A DNA stretch of 64,000 bases from Paragonimus westermani (Eukaryota > Platyhelminthes > Trematoda > Plagiorchiida > Troglotrematidae): positions 62,001-126,000 of the forward strand of contig QNGE01000778.1 in NCBI GenBank assembly GCA_008508345.1, read 5' to 3'. Under the pieces are notes generated by a model that did no database searches, was not told the origin of the DNA, and saw only the letters and a program-made list of their open reading frames with translations. Numbering within the stretch: the stretch's first letter is position 1; each line of letters starts with the position of its first letter. Shown here in pieces: positions 13,751 to 26,300 of the stretch. A program made the translations under genes and the position numbers.

Positions 13751-13940
13751 ACGCTAGTTACAATGAGAAATCCGAAGCACTGACCGGGAAGCTAGAAAAA
13801 GGGATGAAGTAATCGAGCCGCTGTGACTACGGATCGTGCGAGCGCAGCATAATAAATCCGAATTTATCCAATAACCACAGTGCGTTTTCTGCTGCCCAAT
13901 ACTCTCAGGTGTTTGAAAACCGTGTAACAGTTCTACACGG

Positions 13941-13941
<1 letters not shown>

Positions 13942-13995
<54 letters not shown>

Positions 13996-14030
13996 TATAT
14001 ATATANTATATATATATATATATATATTAA
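13942..14030. repeat. (TA)n microsatellite with one unresolved base
   Basis: An almost pure TA dinucleotide tract, interrupted by TAA steps and by an N at 14006. The true length is uncertain because such tracts assemble poorly. The open frame through it is an artefact. Confidence 0.95.
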
Positions 14031-16769
14031 TAAGTTCGCTTTCACTAGCGTCCTGTCATCAGTTGTAAAGGTCAGGCTTAGGTTCGAGGCGAACTAGTTA
14101 GCATGACGTGTTTAAATCAACGTTTCAGTGAGTACACTCTTTTACTCTTCCAACCGAATGCTTGTAACCCGTAGATCCTGTGCAGCTTCTGTTGAATTAT
14201 AACAAACACACTGAACAAGCACACAGTTAACTCGGACTGTTAGTAATATTTTCAGAAACACGACCGAAGGATTTTGTGGTATCTGATCGCTATCCTTGCT
14301 TCATTATGATAATGAACACCCAAACATCCCAGACTTTATTGATCAACTTATTTCTATTGGGTGGATTATGACAAGGGACGTATCTACTGATTCAAAGTAA
14401 CGATTGCGATCAGCCTGTATTTCCCCTACCAAGGCTGAAGAATCTTGTTCACAGGTTCGTGACTATAACACATTTGTGACTGATATAACCATACTTCACT
14501 TCTGTGTTTCGATTACCTTATTCAAACTGAACATTTATTAGCGATCCGTTTATTGGTAACAGTACACAGACACGACTTTGTTTTTCCCAAGTCTGAGTAA
14601 TGTTATTGACGTTCTCCGAATTTCTTCACATGAAATTCTATAAAAAGATTTGTACCTCAAGGTCGTCTGCCTGTAGCTCCACAATGAGTTGAAAATTATC
14701 GTTCTCGTTGGTTACGTTACGTTGGTTATACCCTAGCTAAAAGCTCCAAGTTTGGGATAATTATGACCCACTGTATATAACAGGTTCAACTGGCACGCAA
14801 TTCCATCAGCACTGTTCCGGGTTTACAGTAAACCCATTCTTTCTACAGTCGCGTTACACTAGCTGAAAGGTCTAGTAGGAAGTATGTGTCAGCCGCAAGA
14901 AGGATGATTATTTTTTCAAACAAATCAGCCTTATTCAAACAAGCGTAGCGGTTGATTCTTTAAAGCTTAAGAATACGGACAAATTCGCCAGATATGAATA
15001 TTTTTCTATAATAAAAGATTCATTAATCTGAAAAACTAGATAAATTCGATTGCTATTTGAGGTGAAACCTAACGAAAATCCTTTCTAACGAATCTTCCAA
15101 AATTTCACACACAACTAATAAAATCCTGTTGATTCTACACAAATTGCATAACTTCAGCAATCTTGAACAAAAATTTCGAAACACCTTCCTTTACCCAGTT
15201 TTCAAAATATTCCATGTTGTGTTTTCGGAACCAGGTTTTTGAATTCACTTCCATGAGTTTTATTCCTTCTGTACTGCTTCTCATTCACTGCTGAACAGAG
15301 TGCACGAAAGATTATCACAATATTCCTGTTTCCTTTTGTGTGATGTGATTGGCTCAAAGAAAATAGTCATACTGCGGGTCACTCCCCTCTTCATAATCTT
15401 TCGCACGACAGCCAGCAGATAGTGTGTTTAACAGCTGTTACTGAACCCATGATTTCATTCTGTTACGGTAGGTTGTTAGACCCACCTTGAGTGACCGTTA
15501 ATTTACCTAAGGTGCTTTGGTAATCACCAGACCATTTTGCTCCCTACATCTCTCTTTATGATAGCCCTTTCCCAATAAGCCCATTTGACCGTGCTTTATA
15601 CAACAGCCAGTGATTACTGATTGATCAAAAATACCTGATTAGGTGATACAAGAGTTTTGATTTTGATCACTGGCGGATGTTTGAAATCATTCAATAATGA
15701 TAAATATCTGCTTTCGACTTGTTTATCGTATACCGTGTGCTGGAAGTTGTTATTTTCTGGTGTTCCTGAGGAATGACTTTTGCCACCTCAAGGAAATTTT
15801 CATACCCGGTGCTTTACTGACAAGTAACCTCGGACCAACAATTGTTGTTGCCTTTACGGCAGTTTCTGATTTTGATTTATTTGTGGAAATACTGTAGTTC
15901 AACCAACCAACTTTGGTTATTAATCTACTGGTGAAGAATATTTTGCCGCAAACAGTGCTACGGAGCATTTTGTCTGCAGCCAAAGCTTACTGTATTCAAT
16001 GCCTCTTCACCATTGAGTTGTGGGATTTGTTTTATTGCTATCCATTTCAGAAAGTTTGTTTTCTTCATACCTGACCAGCAGTTGACGATCTATGTTACTT
16101 GAAGCAATGAAAGAGTAAATCAATCTAAATGACTGTCGTGAGTTAACTGTCAATGAAGAAAAACCGCACGCCTTTCGGCTGGCTACCATTCGGGTTGCGA
16201 ATCGGATCCACAGAGCCCAAAATATGCCATTGGTTTACGTTATCATTAAAAACACAAATATAAATAAATAAAAACAGATATAATAAAAATTATAAATAAA
16301 AAGTGTACATAAAATATCTTTAGAACAATTATCTTCTTAATTTCATCATCGTGTGCATTTCCAACTTTGCAGTTACCTTCACCATTCGACTTTTGTTCCC
16401 CGGTGCACTTGGTGTGGTTACGGTGGAGCAACTCAGTACTCTTGTGCTGTCTCTTGAATACACGAACCCCAACGGAGTGGTTTGTGCATGCCATCTTTGT
16501 TCACTAATTAAGTGCGGATTAGTATATTCATTAATCCACGTAGTCACAAACTATATGGGTAGTGGCGCACCTGCTGATTACTCCATGTATTCCAATGACT
16601 TCTGTACCGCCTCCCTTAAATCGGGACTGTCCGCCTCAGCCTTTCCGTAGCACAGGCAGTTGACACATTGGTAGCTGTATGTCGTTCGCCTTCTAACAAG
16701 ATGTGCGTTTGCTCTTCAAAAATATCAGAATTACTCTCAAGTCTCATGTGTCCACCTCTTTCTTGTGTG
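14031..16769. other. Non-coding; nothing recognised
   Basis: No supported gene. The open frames at 15697-15983 overlap on both strands and carry no recognisable motif. Confidence 0.5.
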
Positions 16770-17070
16770 CTTTCTTTAGATTCTGTCACTTGTCGACTTT
16801 CTGATGCTGCTGCTGCTGCTGGACCGTTAACCGTAGTGAGTCAGACCGCTAAACTTAGCGGTGATACGCTCAAATATATCATTTACAAAACAGTTCATGA
16901 GAGACATGACCCTTGAGATGATACCAGCGCTTGGAGGGATCTGATGCAAGACGTTGTAAATATAGATGATATAGCTCGCATTCCTCCTTTGTTTTCTCTT
17001 GTCGAACGTTCAGTACCTTGACATTTGAGGCCTACTTTGCAGCATTGTCAGAAATAACCTTCGAAGCCAT
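16770..17070 (-). pseudogene. Histone H2B pseudogene
   Basis: H2B is a core nucleosome histone. On the minus strand an ATG at 17070 opens an H2B-like N-terminal tail (MASKVISDNAAK) that is cut at codon 13 by TAG (17034-17032). After a net frameshift, positions 17009-16830 encode the histone-fold core: [16 protein letters not shown], then [15 protein letters not shown], then LTHY, matching the family position for position. TAA at 16829-16827 follows directly, where the family has an NKRS-like segment; a following CGG TCC still matches the Arg-Ser. An AGC repeat (16806-16821) is inserted next and the C-terminal helix cannot be followed with confidence. There is no intron, as expected for a replication-type histone gene or processed copy. 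Two stops, a frameshift and the repeat make it non-functional. Confidence 0.8.
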
Positions 17071-17074
17071 TTCG

Positions 17075-20000
17075 CAGTAGCGTAAAACACAAGGATGTTG
17101 GTCAGAATCGGTTGTGTTGAAAACATAAGAATTAATCGTTCACAAAAAAACCGGTCAAATGTAAAACATTTTTGGAGAGTATGTGGAAAACAAACAAACT
17201 AAACCACAAACAAGGGATAACAATAAACAAGCGTTCATCAGTTATGTAATGTATTAGAGAAATTATTAAAAATTTTGCAGTTATTTATAACGACTCAAAA
17301 TAATTGTTCACAATGGATCTTACCAAATTAGGTTCGTCGAATATTGGGAGAAGTTCCCTTTTAAATGACAGGAATTCAGACGAATTCTGTTTCTCAAGTA
17401 TACCAGTAAGGAAGTAGCCACAGTTAGCTCACGATAACAACGATCACGTGTAAGTATGAGTCAAGGCTATTGAGGATAAAGTATGTGTTGATTCAAAACC
17501 ATAGACAATTAGCTTGTATGTACGATAGGTGTATCAGGCAAGAAAAATTATGTGTAACGAGAGAATAAGAAAGTGACAGACTCCACAGTCTGTTCAAGGT
17601 TAGTAACCGATTTGAAAATGATCTGTTTGTAGTAGTGAACTTTTGCCATGCTTTTTTGAAAGGTTGACTGGCCACTATCCGTCCGAGTGAACAAACTGTA
17701 ATTGGCCACAATAAGTGACTATTTCCCGCCGCGTCTTTTCCCAACCAACTATTCTTTAATCTTCCGGTTGTTTCGTGCAGTCTGCCTACAACAAACCTAC
17801 ACAAACCCTGATGTGCTAGAATGATCGGCAACAAGGGCCGCAACTAACCACACCGAACATACATGAGGTGGTACTAACGATGTACAAATCAAACCTTGGT
17901 TACTTCGGTGGGTGTGTGCATACACTAAGTTAAAGAGACCGAATGCTACGTAGAGAACAAAAACAGTTGTATAAAGGGAAATTCGTATCAGGGCCCCAGA
18001 GCGAAAAACGGTCATTCGCAATGCCAAATTCCATTTCGAATATTTTTGCTATGCATTTCGGAAGATGTAAAAACTTGAAACGCCAGAATTAACCACCGAA
18101 CTAGCTATCTTTGAGTGAATACAAGTAGCAAGAAAATTTAAAATTACGACTTGATAACACATGACGGTCAACACTTTGTAACTGATTACGATTACGTGTT
18201 GAATGGAAGAACCACTGATCGAGTTGAATGGTGAAACTGGACTACCTTTTGTGGAAGGCGAAAGCAATTCTCCACACCAACGGTTTTCTCTGTCGGCAGT
18301 ATTAAAGGTATTCAGGAATAGCAAAGGATACAACTGAGTCCATGAGTTTTTCTAGGCAAACTTAAATTCTAGGCCATCAGTTGCTTCGTTAAAGAGTCTT
18401 GACAACGATGTCAGTTGACACTGCATGCTGCTGGTAAAGAACTGGAAGGAATCCATAGCATCGCTCTCAGCCTCTAACATGAGGAGGTTCTTCCCGCGGA
18501 GATCTGCCTTCATTAGTTCAAAGACATTTGTACTGCATATAAAAAGAGGCTACTTCATCACTGTCTGTCTAGACCTTCTTAATTCTAATCGATGAAGTTG
18601 AACAGGAATTAATGTCAACAAAAAGTCAGCGGCAGTTTCATTCTCTGCAAACGTGGCGAACGCTCCCGCTAACCGAATGCTGCGTCTCTCGAACGGTTCA
18701 CTAATAAATCTCAACAATATCTATAAATTATCCAGCAATGCACTAAGGGAACCTGAATAGCAGAAGTTCATGGAAAGAGTGAGCTTTTGAACGGACAAGT
18801 GATAACCAAACATAGAAGCTGAATTGGAAATTTTCGCTGATTGTAGACATTATAGTAGCCTGAAAGGACAAGGAAGGGATGAAACTGGTTTGAATGAATA
18901 CAGCAGGTAATATCCGGCAATTTAATCAGGGCACAATCGATACATTCATATCGTTCAATTGGAAGGATTTGCAGGTCGGGGAAGGATAAGAAACGAATTT
19001 TTGTTTATTCTCTCTGATTACGTTAGGCTTTCCCGGCGTATACAAATGACCTGAATTCTTTAACAATAGCCACTTGTTTTAGAAATACTAGCTTCGACGG
19101 AACATTGAACACAAATCAGGACAAACAAGTGTTACTCTCCTCACGTGATTAAGTATAAAATTGATGAGGCCGGTTTCGGGATGAGACATGGCCTAATGTT
19201 CTTCTGCAGCAGGTCACCCATAAAGGTCATTGGGGTATTGGTAGCTGAAGTACAATCACGCTGAGGCCACCAGCAGAGACAACTGTTTTGTGCATCAAGT
19301 CCATCATAGGGTCCCCATCTGGGTGACGAGCCTGCGCGTACTCCGGTCCGAAATTACATTCACCGGAGGTAAGAAAACTGGAAACAGTTATAAGAACAGT
19401 ATACTGAAAATACAAGTTTTATGTATCGGATGTGTATCTACGTGCTTTCTTTCGCAAACCTGAGTGCTCTCACGGAATGTCTTCTAATACATCATATTTG
19501 CTCGTTCCTGACTACAGAAACTACTTAACAGCAGCATGGACCCTACTTTATTGTTGTCCCACTTACTACGTATCACTGTATGGAAACTTGACTGATAATC
19601 TGATATCTGCGAGACACCTTATAGGTTGTATTTCTGAATGGTTCACATAAGGCTGCACTAGCTGATACAGTTTTCCCATACAATGCTATCAGCTTCCACT
19701 CGAGCTTATGCTGTCAAAGTTGTTTGTATTAATTTGTCGGATGTTACGTAAGCATAACTCATCCATGATGAACCCCAAGAAACAAGACTAGACGCAACGT
19801 GAGTACCGCAGCCAATCCAAGTTGACTAACAGTGCGACAAGCTAGAGTGAAAATGGAATTCTTAACTCTTGCAGCCTGAACTGAGAGGTCATCCCATGAT
19901 AAGACTCGCTCTATAAGGTCTGACCCATGTTGCTAACACAGAGCCAAAATATACTGGGAAGGTGCCAGTAACCAAGCAAGAGTTATAAATTGAGGCATAC

Positions 20001-20285
20001 ACGTTTTTGCAGTTTGCATAAAATGATATTGAATACGAACTGCTATATGCAACTACCTAGATACAAATGTGAGAAAAATGTTTCATAACACTAGGTAAAA
20101 CAGTACTCCAACTTGTCTCTCCGGTGAATTACACTGTTATGCTGTAAAGTTTTATGTAATCCATAATACCTCCTTGCTAACAGTGTTTAACAAGCTCCGC
20201 CAAATAAATTAATGAGCACCTCTCAGGTATAGATGGCACAGGAACGCAAAACTGACCATTTGGCACTAGTTCGGACACCGAAAAC
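17075..20285. other. Non-coding; nothing firmly recognised
   Basis: Overlapping minus-strand open frames lie at 17493-17843, 17797-18027 and 18049-18333. The middle one begins with a single hydrophobic segment (ISLYTTVFVLYVAFGLFNLV), like a signal anchor, but without supporting splice or family evidence I do not call a gene. Confidence 0.4.
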
Positions 20286-20289
20286 TTAC

Positions 20290-20438
20290 CCAAAGCAGAA
20301 ATTAGATGTCGAGTGCTGTTGGTTCTGACAGCTGTCAGCATTCGAAGTCCCACTATTTCTGGTCGATTTATCATCAGCTGGTAAACAAGCTGAAAGGCGC
20401 CGTGCTTATTTGCGAAACCGATGTGGTAGAACAAATTA
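20290..20438 (-). CDS. Candidate internal exon of an unrecognised protein
   Basis: A minus-strand open stretch begins after a plausible acceptor (TGCTGTTAG, ending at 20439) and ends at a strong donor (GG|GTAAGT, intron starting at 20289). It would encode about 49 residues including YHIGFANKHGAFQLVYQL and GLRMLTAVRT, an amphipathic-helical composition like a helical-repeat protein. I do not recognise the family and saw no flanking exons in the same gene. The clean donor and protein-like composition are the only support; it may be chance. Confidence 0.25.
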
Positions 20439-20439
20439 C

Positions 20440-23008
20440 TAACAGCAGATCTCGTGATTATACAACATAATGCTCATTTGTATGACACAGCCTCTTCTGA
20501 CACAATTATTGCAAGTCACGGGATGATGCGGTGACTGTGACTTTCGGCAGCCTCTCAAGATCGACCGATATTCTAACCCACCCTGTTAACTGCCTTAATA
20601 ATTGCATTATTTCATTCAGCCAGATGATGAGGCGAAGAAAACAAGTTTTGATATTGTCTTTCTTGTTACCCTTTCTTCACCGGGTATTTTTGAATATTTT
20701 ATACCACAATAATTCCTATCACTTACTACTTCATAGACCGCTTGAGGGTCATTAAAAATGTTTCGATGGATGTATTTATAAGACAGGGATTTGGAAAACT
20801 TCTAGGCGGTGGGCATTCATAAGTGATTTGGGTTTCGGAATGCGTTAGAAATATTGTCTGCTGTTAAATTACATGCTACCCTTGCACGGGATTTGCATTC
20901 CAATTTCACTGAAGTACACGCTTTGCATTTCAGCGTCTACGACCAATCATAGTGTTCCTTCGTGCCTCTTACAAGTCAACTCGTCAACCTCGGGAGTCAG
21001 ATGCATAGGGAAGTGTCCACGCCTTGTTTATCAAACACACACATAATTACTCCAAATTTTCAAATTTCCCGAGCATCTATCATGTATGGCACGACACCCC
21101 AACAATACTCAAGCAGACCTGGTGGAGAAGCGGTTGGCTCTTACATAGTAACCATTGCAACATGATCGGTTGATTTTATCCGCTGTATTCGGATTGGTGC
21201 ATATAAACACGCTCGTCAGCGGACATTGAGCAATGCGATCAGACAGCCTTGTTCATTCCGAATGATTAGATCCGACCAACTGTTGACTTTCGCTATGCGA
21301 GTCAGGGCAAACAATGCACAATCGTTCATCGGTCGGTGATTGTTACGCACGCCAGGGTTTGTGAGTGCTTGTGAACATCTTCCCATCTTACAGTTTCAAC
21401 CTCTCCCTTGTTTGATTAAGTGGTACCAATGGAATCTACTTTTCGCCTCATAATAACCTACGATCTGACCATCAACTACTGCAGGCTGGACTATATGGGC
21501 CCCCCTCACTCTTGCATATCCCAACCTAATTCTTTCTGATTTACACTAGATATGGGGTGTGTAATTAAAGTCGCAAATGGTGAGGCGCAAGTCACTTGTG
21601 GTGACGTTTATACGCAGCTTTTCTTCGGCTCCAGCCACTATGGTAGGTTAATCTTGGAATAGATGGTTCCAAACGCGCATCCACCAGGAGTGTGAAAGTC
21701 AACCCACTAAGTGACGCAGGCACCAGGGGCATCAGACTGTAGTAAATGGTCTCGCGTCCGATTCGAGAAACCCACATGGTTGTTTTGTGACAAACGATAC
21801 TGTCCTGCAAATTCCATTTGACAGGTGATATTCAGTGGAAAATTTCAGTCACAGTCTTTTTACCATAGTCTGCCAATGACCATTTTCCTCTGGGAAAATA
21901 TCGACTCATTCTACTCGGTAACAATGTCTGTTGATTTCCTGGAATTCTCAAAGTGTCCTGCAAAAGATGGAGAAGTTAATTCACACGGTAAAATCCTGTT
22001 GATATGCTGTCTAAACATTTTGTGAAAAATTTTGGCAATCACAAAATTTATCAGGGTTTTCGTAAACTACACCGTTTTCACGGACATAGGTTGACATACG
22101 CAAAAGCAAATTGGCTAAATTCACGCTAATTACATCTAATTATCAAAAGGACCTCCGGTATTCTTATCCAGCTGTTCTCTACCAGATGAATACTTGTCGG
22201 CAATCAGTCCAGATCAATATTTGGCACAGGCCAATTGTTTTGTTACCTGAGTCGCTATTATCGTTCGATGTGTATCACGTGACGGAGTGAAGCAGAGCTC
22301 TGCATGCATTCCGAGTGGTTAGCTCATGTACCTGCGTGTAAGTGTGCGCTGAACAGCTGCAGGGGCCTGGATTCAAAAGTGTGCAATCACCGTATTCGCA
22401 CAGACGAAACGGTGTATAATCATTTCGTTACGTTACACGATCTTCTTACCATCAAATGGTTCTTTAGAATGTACTATAGCATTTTTTAAAATTGTTCCAG
22501 AATAGTCCTGTTAACCAGTGAATGATAGCGGAGGGCGTATTTTTGTCAAAATATGTAGCAAGTTCGAAGATTGCCGTGAATTACACATTACAGTGACAAA
22601 TCACTTCTTTCAATACGGTTTTCCGCCATCTTAATCACCTTCTGGCGTTTGTCATCTGCTATGGTTAATGGCATTTTTGACCAGGTTTGGACCAGAACCA
22701 AAGTGAGTCGATGTACAGGAATTTGCGTGACAGAAAACAATTTGGGACATACGAAAACGTATGAGTTGTGGCCAAAATCCACAATAACCTCACTTCTTTA
22801 GGGACTGTCAAAAAGCTGGCTCCACTAGCTATAAGAACTGTAGTTGATTGGACTGGCTCCCCACCACATGAACCTTCAAGATATTTGGTGAATTCATACT
22901 GCTGAAATGAAAACCATCTCGCACTACCAGTAACTCATGACCGTGCTTACAAATTCGGAGTGGTACATCTCTAGAATTAGAAATTCCATACAGGATGATG
23001 CACATCTA
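20440..23008. other. Non-coding; nothing recognised
   Basis: No supported gene. A tRNA-like segment near 22310-22380 (TGGTTAGCTC, then GGATTCAAA) has weak A- and B-box resemblance but no further SINE body was identified. Confidence 0.4.
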
Positions 23009-23012
23009 GTAC
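23009..23012. repeat. Target site duplication, left copy (GTAC)
   Basis: GTAC directly abuts the left LTR and is repeated at 27569-27572. A 4-bp duplication fits a Ty3/gypsy integrase. Confidence 0.85.
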
Positions 23013-23325
23013 TGTTGTGTCCGCAGAAGACGCTTAGCCAACAAGTTGGTTCATTGCGCAAACTTCCGTATAGGTCATGTCAAAAACTAAACCACAAACG
23101 CGTACACTCATTTGCACGACAGACATGCACTCACATACATTGGGTGACAGTACGTGGTCATTCACCTTAGTGAAAGTTCTCACACAGCATGTACACAATG
23201 TTCCGATAGTCCCTTCTTGTCCGTCGTGTTCGGGGCTTGTCCTCTTCTTCCTGAATGTCGCCTGTGGGTAATACACTACTTGTGAGTAGTATACTACTCA
23301 CAACGAAACTGCCTGTTATACAACA
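23013..23325 (-). repeat. 3' LTR of the gypsy element
   Basis: This 313-bp repeat is nearly identical to 27256-27568, with short inverted ends TGTTGT/ACAACA. It contains the pol stop codon (TAG, 23296-23294) in its first 32 transcribed bases and a perfect 24-nt palindrome at 23280-23303. Confidence 0.95.
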
Positions 23326-26300
23326 CTCCTCCCCCTTCTGAGGTTCCTTGGTTCCTTCGCATTTGTCGACGAATCCTCTCCGATCGACGCGGTGTTTCCT
23401 CCCGGATTATTGATCTTCTGGTTCGTCGCGCCGGCATCTCGTGCCACGTTGCTAACTCACTGGCGTGCACTCGTTTCGTCTCGCCGTCCTTCTTGATCGT
23501 GTATACTGGGCCTCGTCTGGATATTACCAAATACGGACCTTTCCATTTAGGCAAAAGTTTTCTTGATCCTGGCCCGCTGGCACCGGTGTTCCGATGGTCT
23601 CGATATTTCACCCGTTCTCCTAGGTTGAACATTCTAGTCTTGCCGAACCGTTGCCTTGCGGATTTCTCCTTTGTGCGTGCTTGCGATGCTTTCAGATTTC
23701 GTTGGGCTCTTTCTCTTTCGGTTACCAATTCTTTAGTGGAATCAATGCACTCTGGCCATACCCCAATGTCCTGATCCACCGGAAGTCGAGGGGTTCTACC
23801 GTACATCAATTGAAATGGAGATTTCTTCGTGCTCGCCTGCACAGACGCCCGGTAGGCCAATAACACTAGTGGCAACGCAGACTCCCAGTCTCCTCCTTTG
23901 GCTGATAACCATTCTTTGACCGTTCGGTTGTTACGCTCAGTTAGGCCATTCGTTTGTGGGTGATACGGCGTCGTTCGGATGCGCTTGATTCCCAGTTGTT
24001 GCATGCGTGTTCGAAACTCATCGCTTTCGAAGCATGGTCCCTGATCCGTCAAGATCGCCTTTGGTACACCGTGGTTTGCTACAATGTGCTTCATCACCAT
24101 ATCTCCCACCGTAGATGCTTTCTGATCCGGAACGCCAGTCGCTTCGATCCAACGGGTAAAGTGTTCCGTCATGACCAGAACGTACTGGTTACCGCGGGCG
24201 CTCAGTGGAAATGGGCCCATAAGATCCATAGACCAGAGTTCACCGATTTCGGAGACTGGTATTGGTTGTAAGGGCTGTTGGGCTCCCCGATTGTCGCTTT
24301 TCAGTAACTGACACTGTTGGCATGCAAGCACGTAAGTTGTCACATCCTCTTTCATTTTCGGCCAATATGCTCTTTGTTGCAACAGATCGTACGTCCTAGT
24401 GCATCCGGTGTGTGCCATTTCATGGCAGTCTGCCACCACTTTCCTCCTCAGTTGTCTCGGGATGACTACCACGCACGGGTGCCCAACGCCACGCTGCCAT
24501 GTCAATACGCCTGCACTGTTTAAGCCAACTCTTTTCCATTGGGATGCGATTATTTTCAGCTCCTCATCCTTAGTATTTGTGGGGATTCTCACGCCTCTTG
24601 CCAGAGCTTCAATCACTTTCCGGAGGACCTTATCTTGACGTTGTAGGCGTACTAGCGTTTGTGGGTCCTGCTCCATTATTAAGCCGTTGACTCCAACGGT
24701 CACTTTGGGGAGTTCGTCGTCTACTTGTGGTCGAGAAAGAAAATCCGCGACGCAATTGCTCAAACCAGGCACATGGTTGATCGTGAAGTCATATTCCTGT
24801 AAACGTAATGCCCATCGGGCTAATTTGCCTCTCGGGTCCCTCGCAGTCATGATCCATTCCAGGGGTTTGTGATCCGTCTCCACGTGGAACTGTTGACCCA
24901 ACAGGTATGGCCTCCACTTGTCCAGTGCCCAGACGATTGCCAAACATTCCTTTTCAATAGTCGAATATTTCTGCTCCGTTGGAGTCAGGACTCTGCTGGC
25001 ATACTCGATTACTCCTTCCTTTTGCTTGAGTACTGCCCCAATGCCACGGTCACTGGCATCTGTTGCTACGATGAACGTTTCTTTTGTGTTCGGTAGTTTC
25101 AACGTCAGTTGTTGCTCGTTCATCGCTTGTTGCACTCGCTTGAACGCCCTCTGGGCATCGTCGGTCCATTCAAATTTCTTGTCTTTTCGAAGGAGTTCGT
25201 ACAATGGCGATGCAATGGAGTGAAAATTTTTCACGAACCGACTGTAGTACCCCGCTTGACCCAAAAATTGTCTCAGGGTTCGTTTGGAATTCGGAGCCAT
25301 GGCTTCTCTAATTGTCAGTATTTTCTCCGGGAGAGGCTTGATTTCGCCTTGACCCACCTTGTGTCCCAGTAACACCACCGATGATCGTCCGAGCTGTGAC
25401 TTATCAGCATTGATCCGCAGTCCTGAGTTCTTAATGCGATTCAAGACAGCATCTATATGGGCAGCATGTTCCGATTCCGTGTTGCTGTATATTACGATAT
25501 CATCTCCGTATACCGCCACATTATCCAGTCGTTTTACCAGCTGAACCATCAGGCGCCGAAATGTGAAAGGTGCCCCGGATAGGCCGAACGGCATGCGCTT
25601 GAACTGATACTGTTTTTCGCCTACCGTGAATGCGGTCTTCTCACGATCTGTGGGTTTAATTGGTACTTGCCAGTATCCGGAGCGTAAGTCCAAAACTGTG
25701 AACAATTTCGCCTGCTGTAGCTTGTCAAAAATATCAGCGACGGACGGTATTGGTACGACTGTATTCTGTGTTACCTCATTCAGCCGTCTAAAATCCACAC
25801 AAAAGCGGTACTTCCCGTTGGACTTCTTCACCAGGAGAACAGGCGAGTTGTACGGACTGTTGGCTTCTTCGATAACATCCTCGCTCAGCATGTTCTGTAT
25901 TTGTCTCCTCAATTCCTCCTCAAGATGAACCGGTATCCTGCGGGGCCCGTGAGGTCGAAATGTTCCGGTTGTTGGTATTTCATGGGCAATCCAGTTGCAA
26001 AATCCGTACGGATCATCGTCAGTCGTAAATACTTCCGCGTATTTCTCGACCGTGGACTGGAGCAGGGGGGCTGTGCAACTGGGGGTTTTAACCTTGCGTA
26101 CTTGGTTGACGCTATCCTTTCGCTGTCCTATGAGCGTCAGGGAGCCATACTTGGTTGACAACTTCTTGAGCTTCAAGTCAATCACGGCATCTGTTGCGGC
26201 GAGGAAATCGGCTCCGAGTGTCGTTTGCCTGGTTTCTGGGGACACTATGAAACGGTGCCTTACGATATGGCCGCCGATACGTACCCCACATTCTTTTACA

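Noticed and set aside
14040..14075. Minus-strand CTGATGA near GTGAAAGC as a hammerhead
   Set aside because: The segment between the core strings cannot pair as stem II and no stem I or III forms.
13909..14097. Open frame through the TA tract
   Set aside because: Low-complexity translation of a microsatellite with an unresolved base.
16351..16916. Plus-strand open frames of 99 and 82 codons
   Set aside because: The second lies antisense to the H2B pseudogene and the first has no recognisable motif, so neither is called.
17797..18027. Minus-strand frame with a signal-anchor-like segment
   Set aside because: One hydrophobic stretch alone does not support a gene; no family match or partner exon.
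21190..21225. Minus-strand CTGACGA as a hammerhead
   Set aside because: GAAA is missing after the possible stem II.
23493..25928. Many plus-strand frames of 60-108 codons under pol
   Set aside because: Antisense shadows of the intact pol coding sequence.
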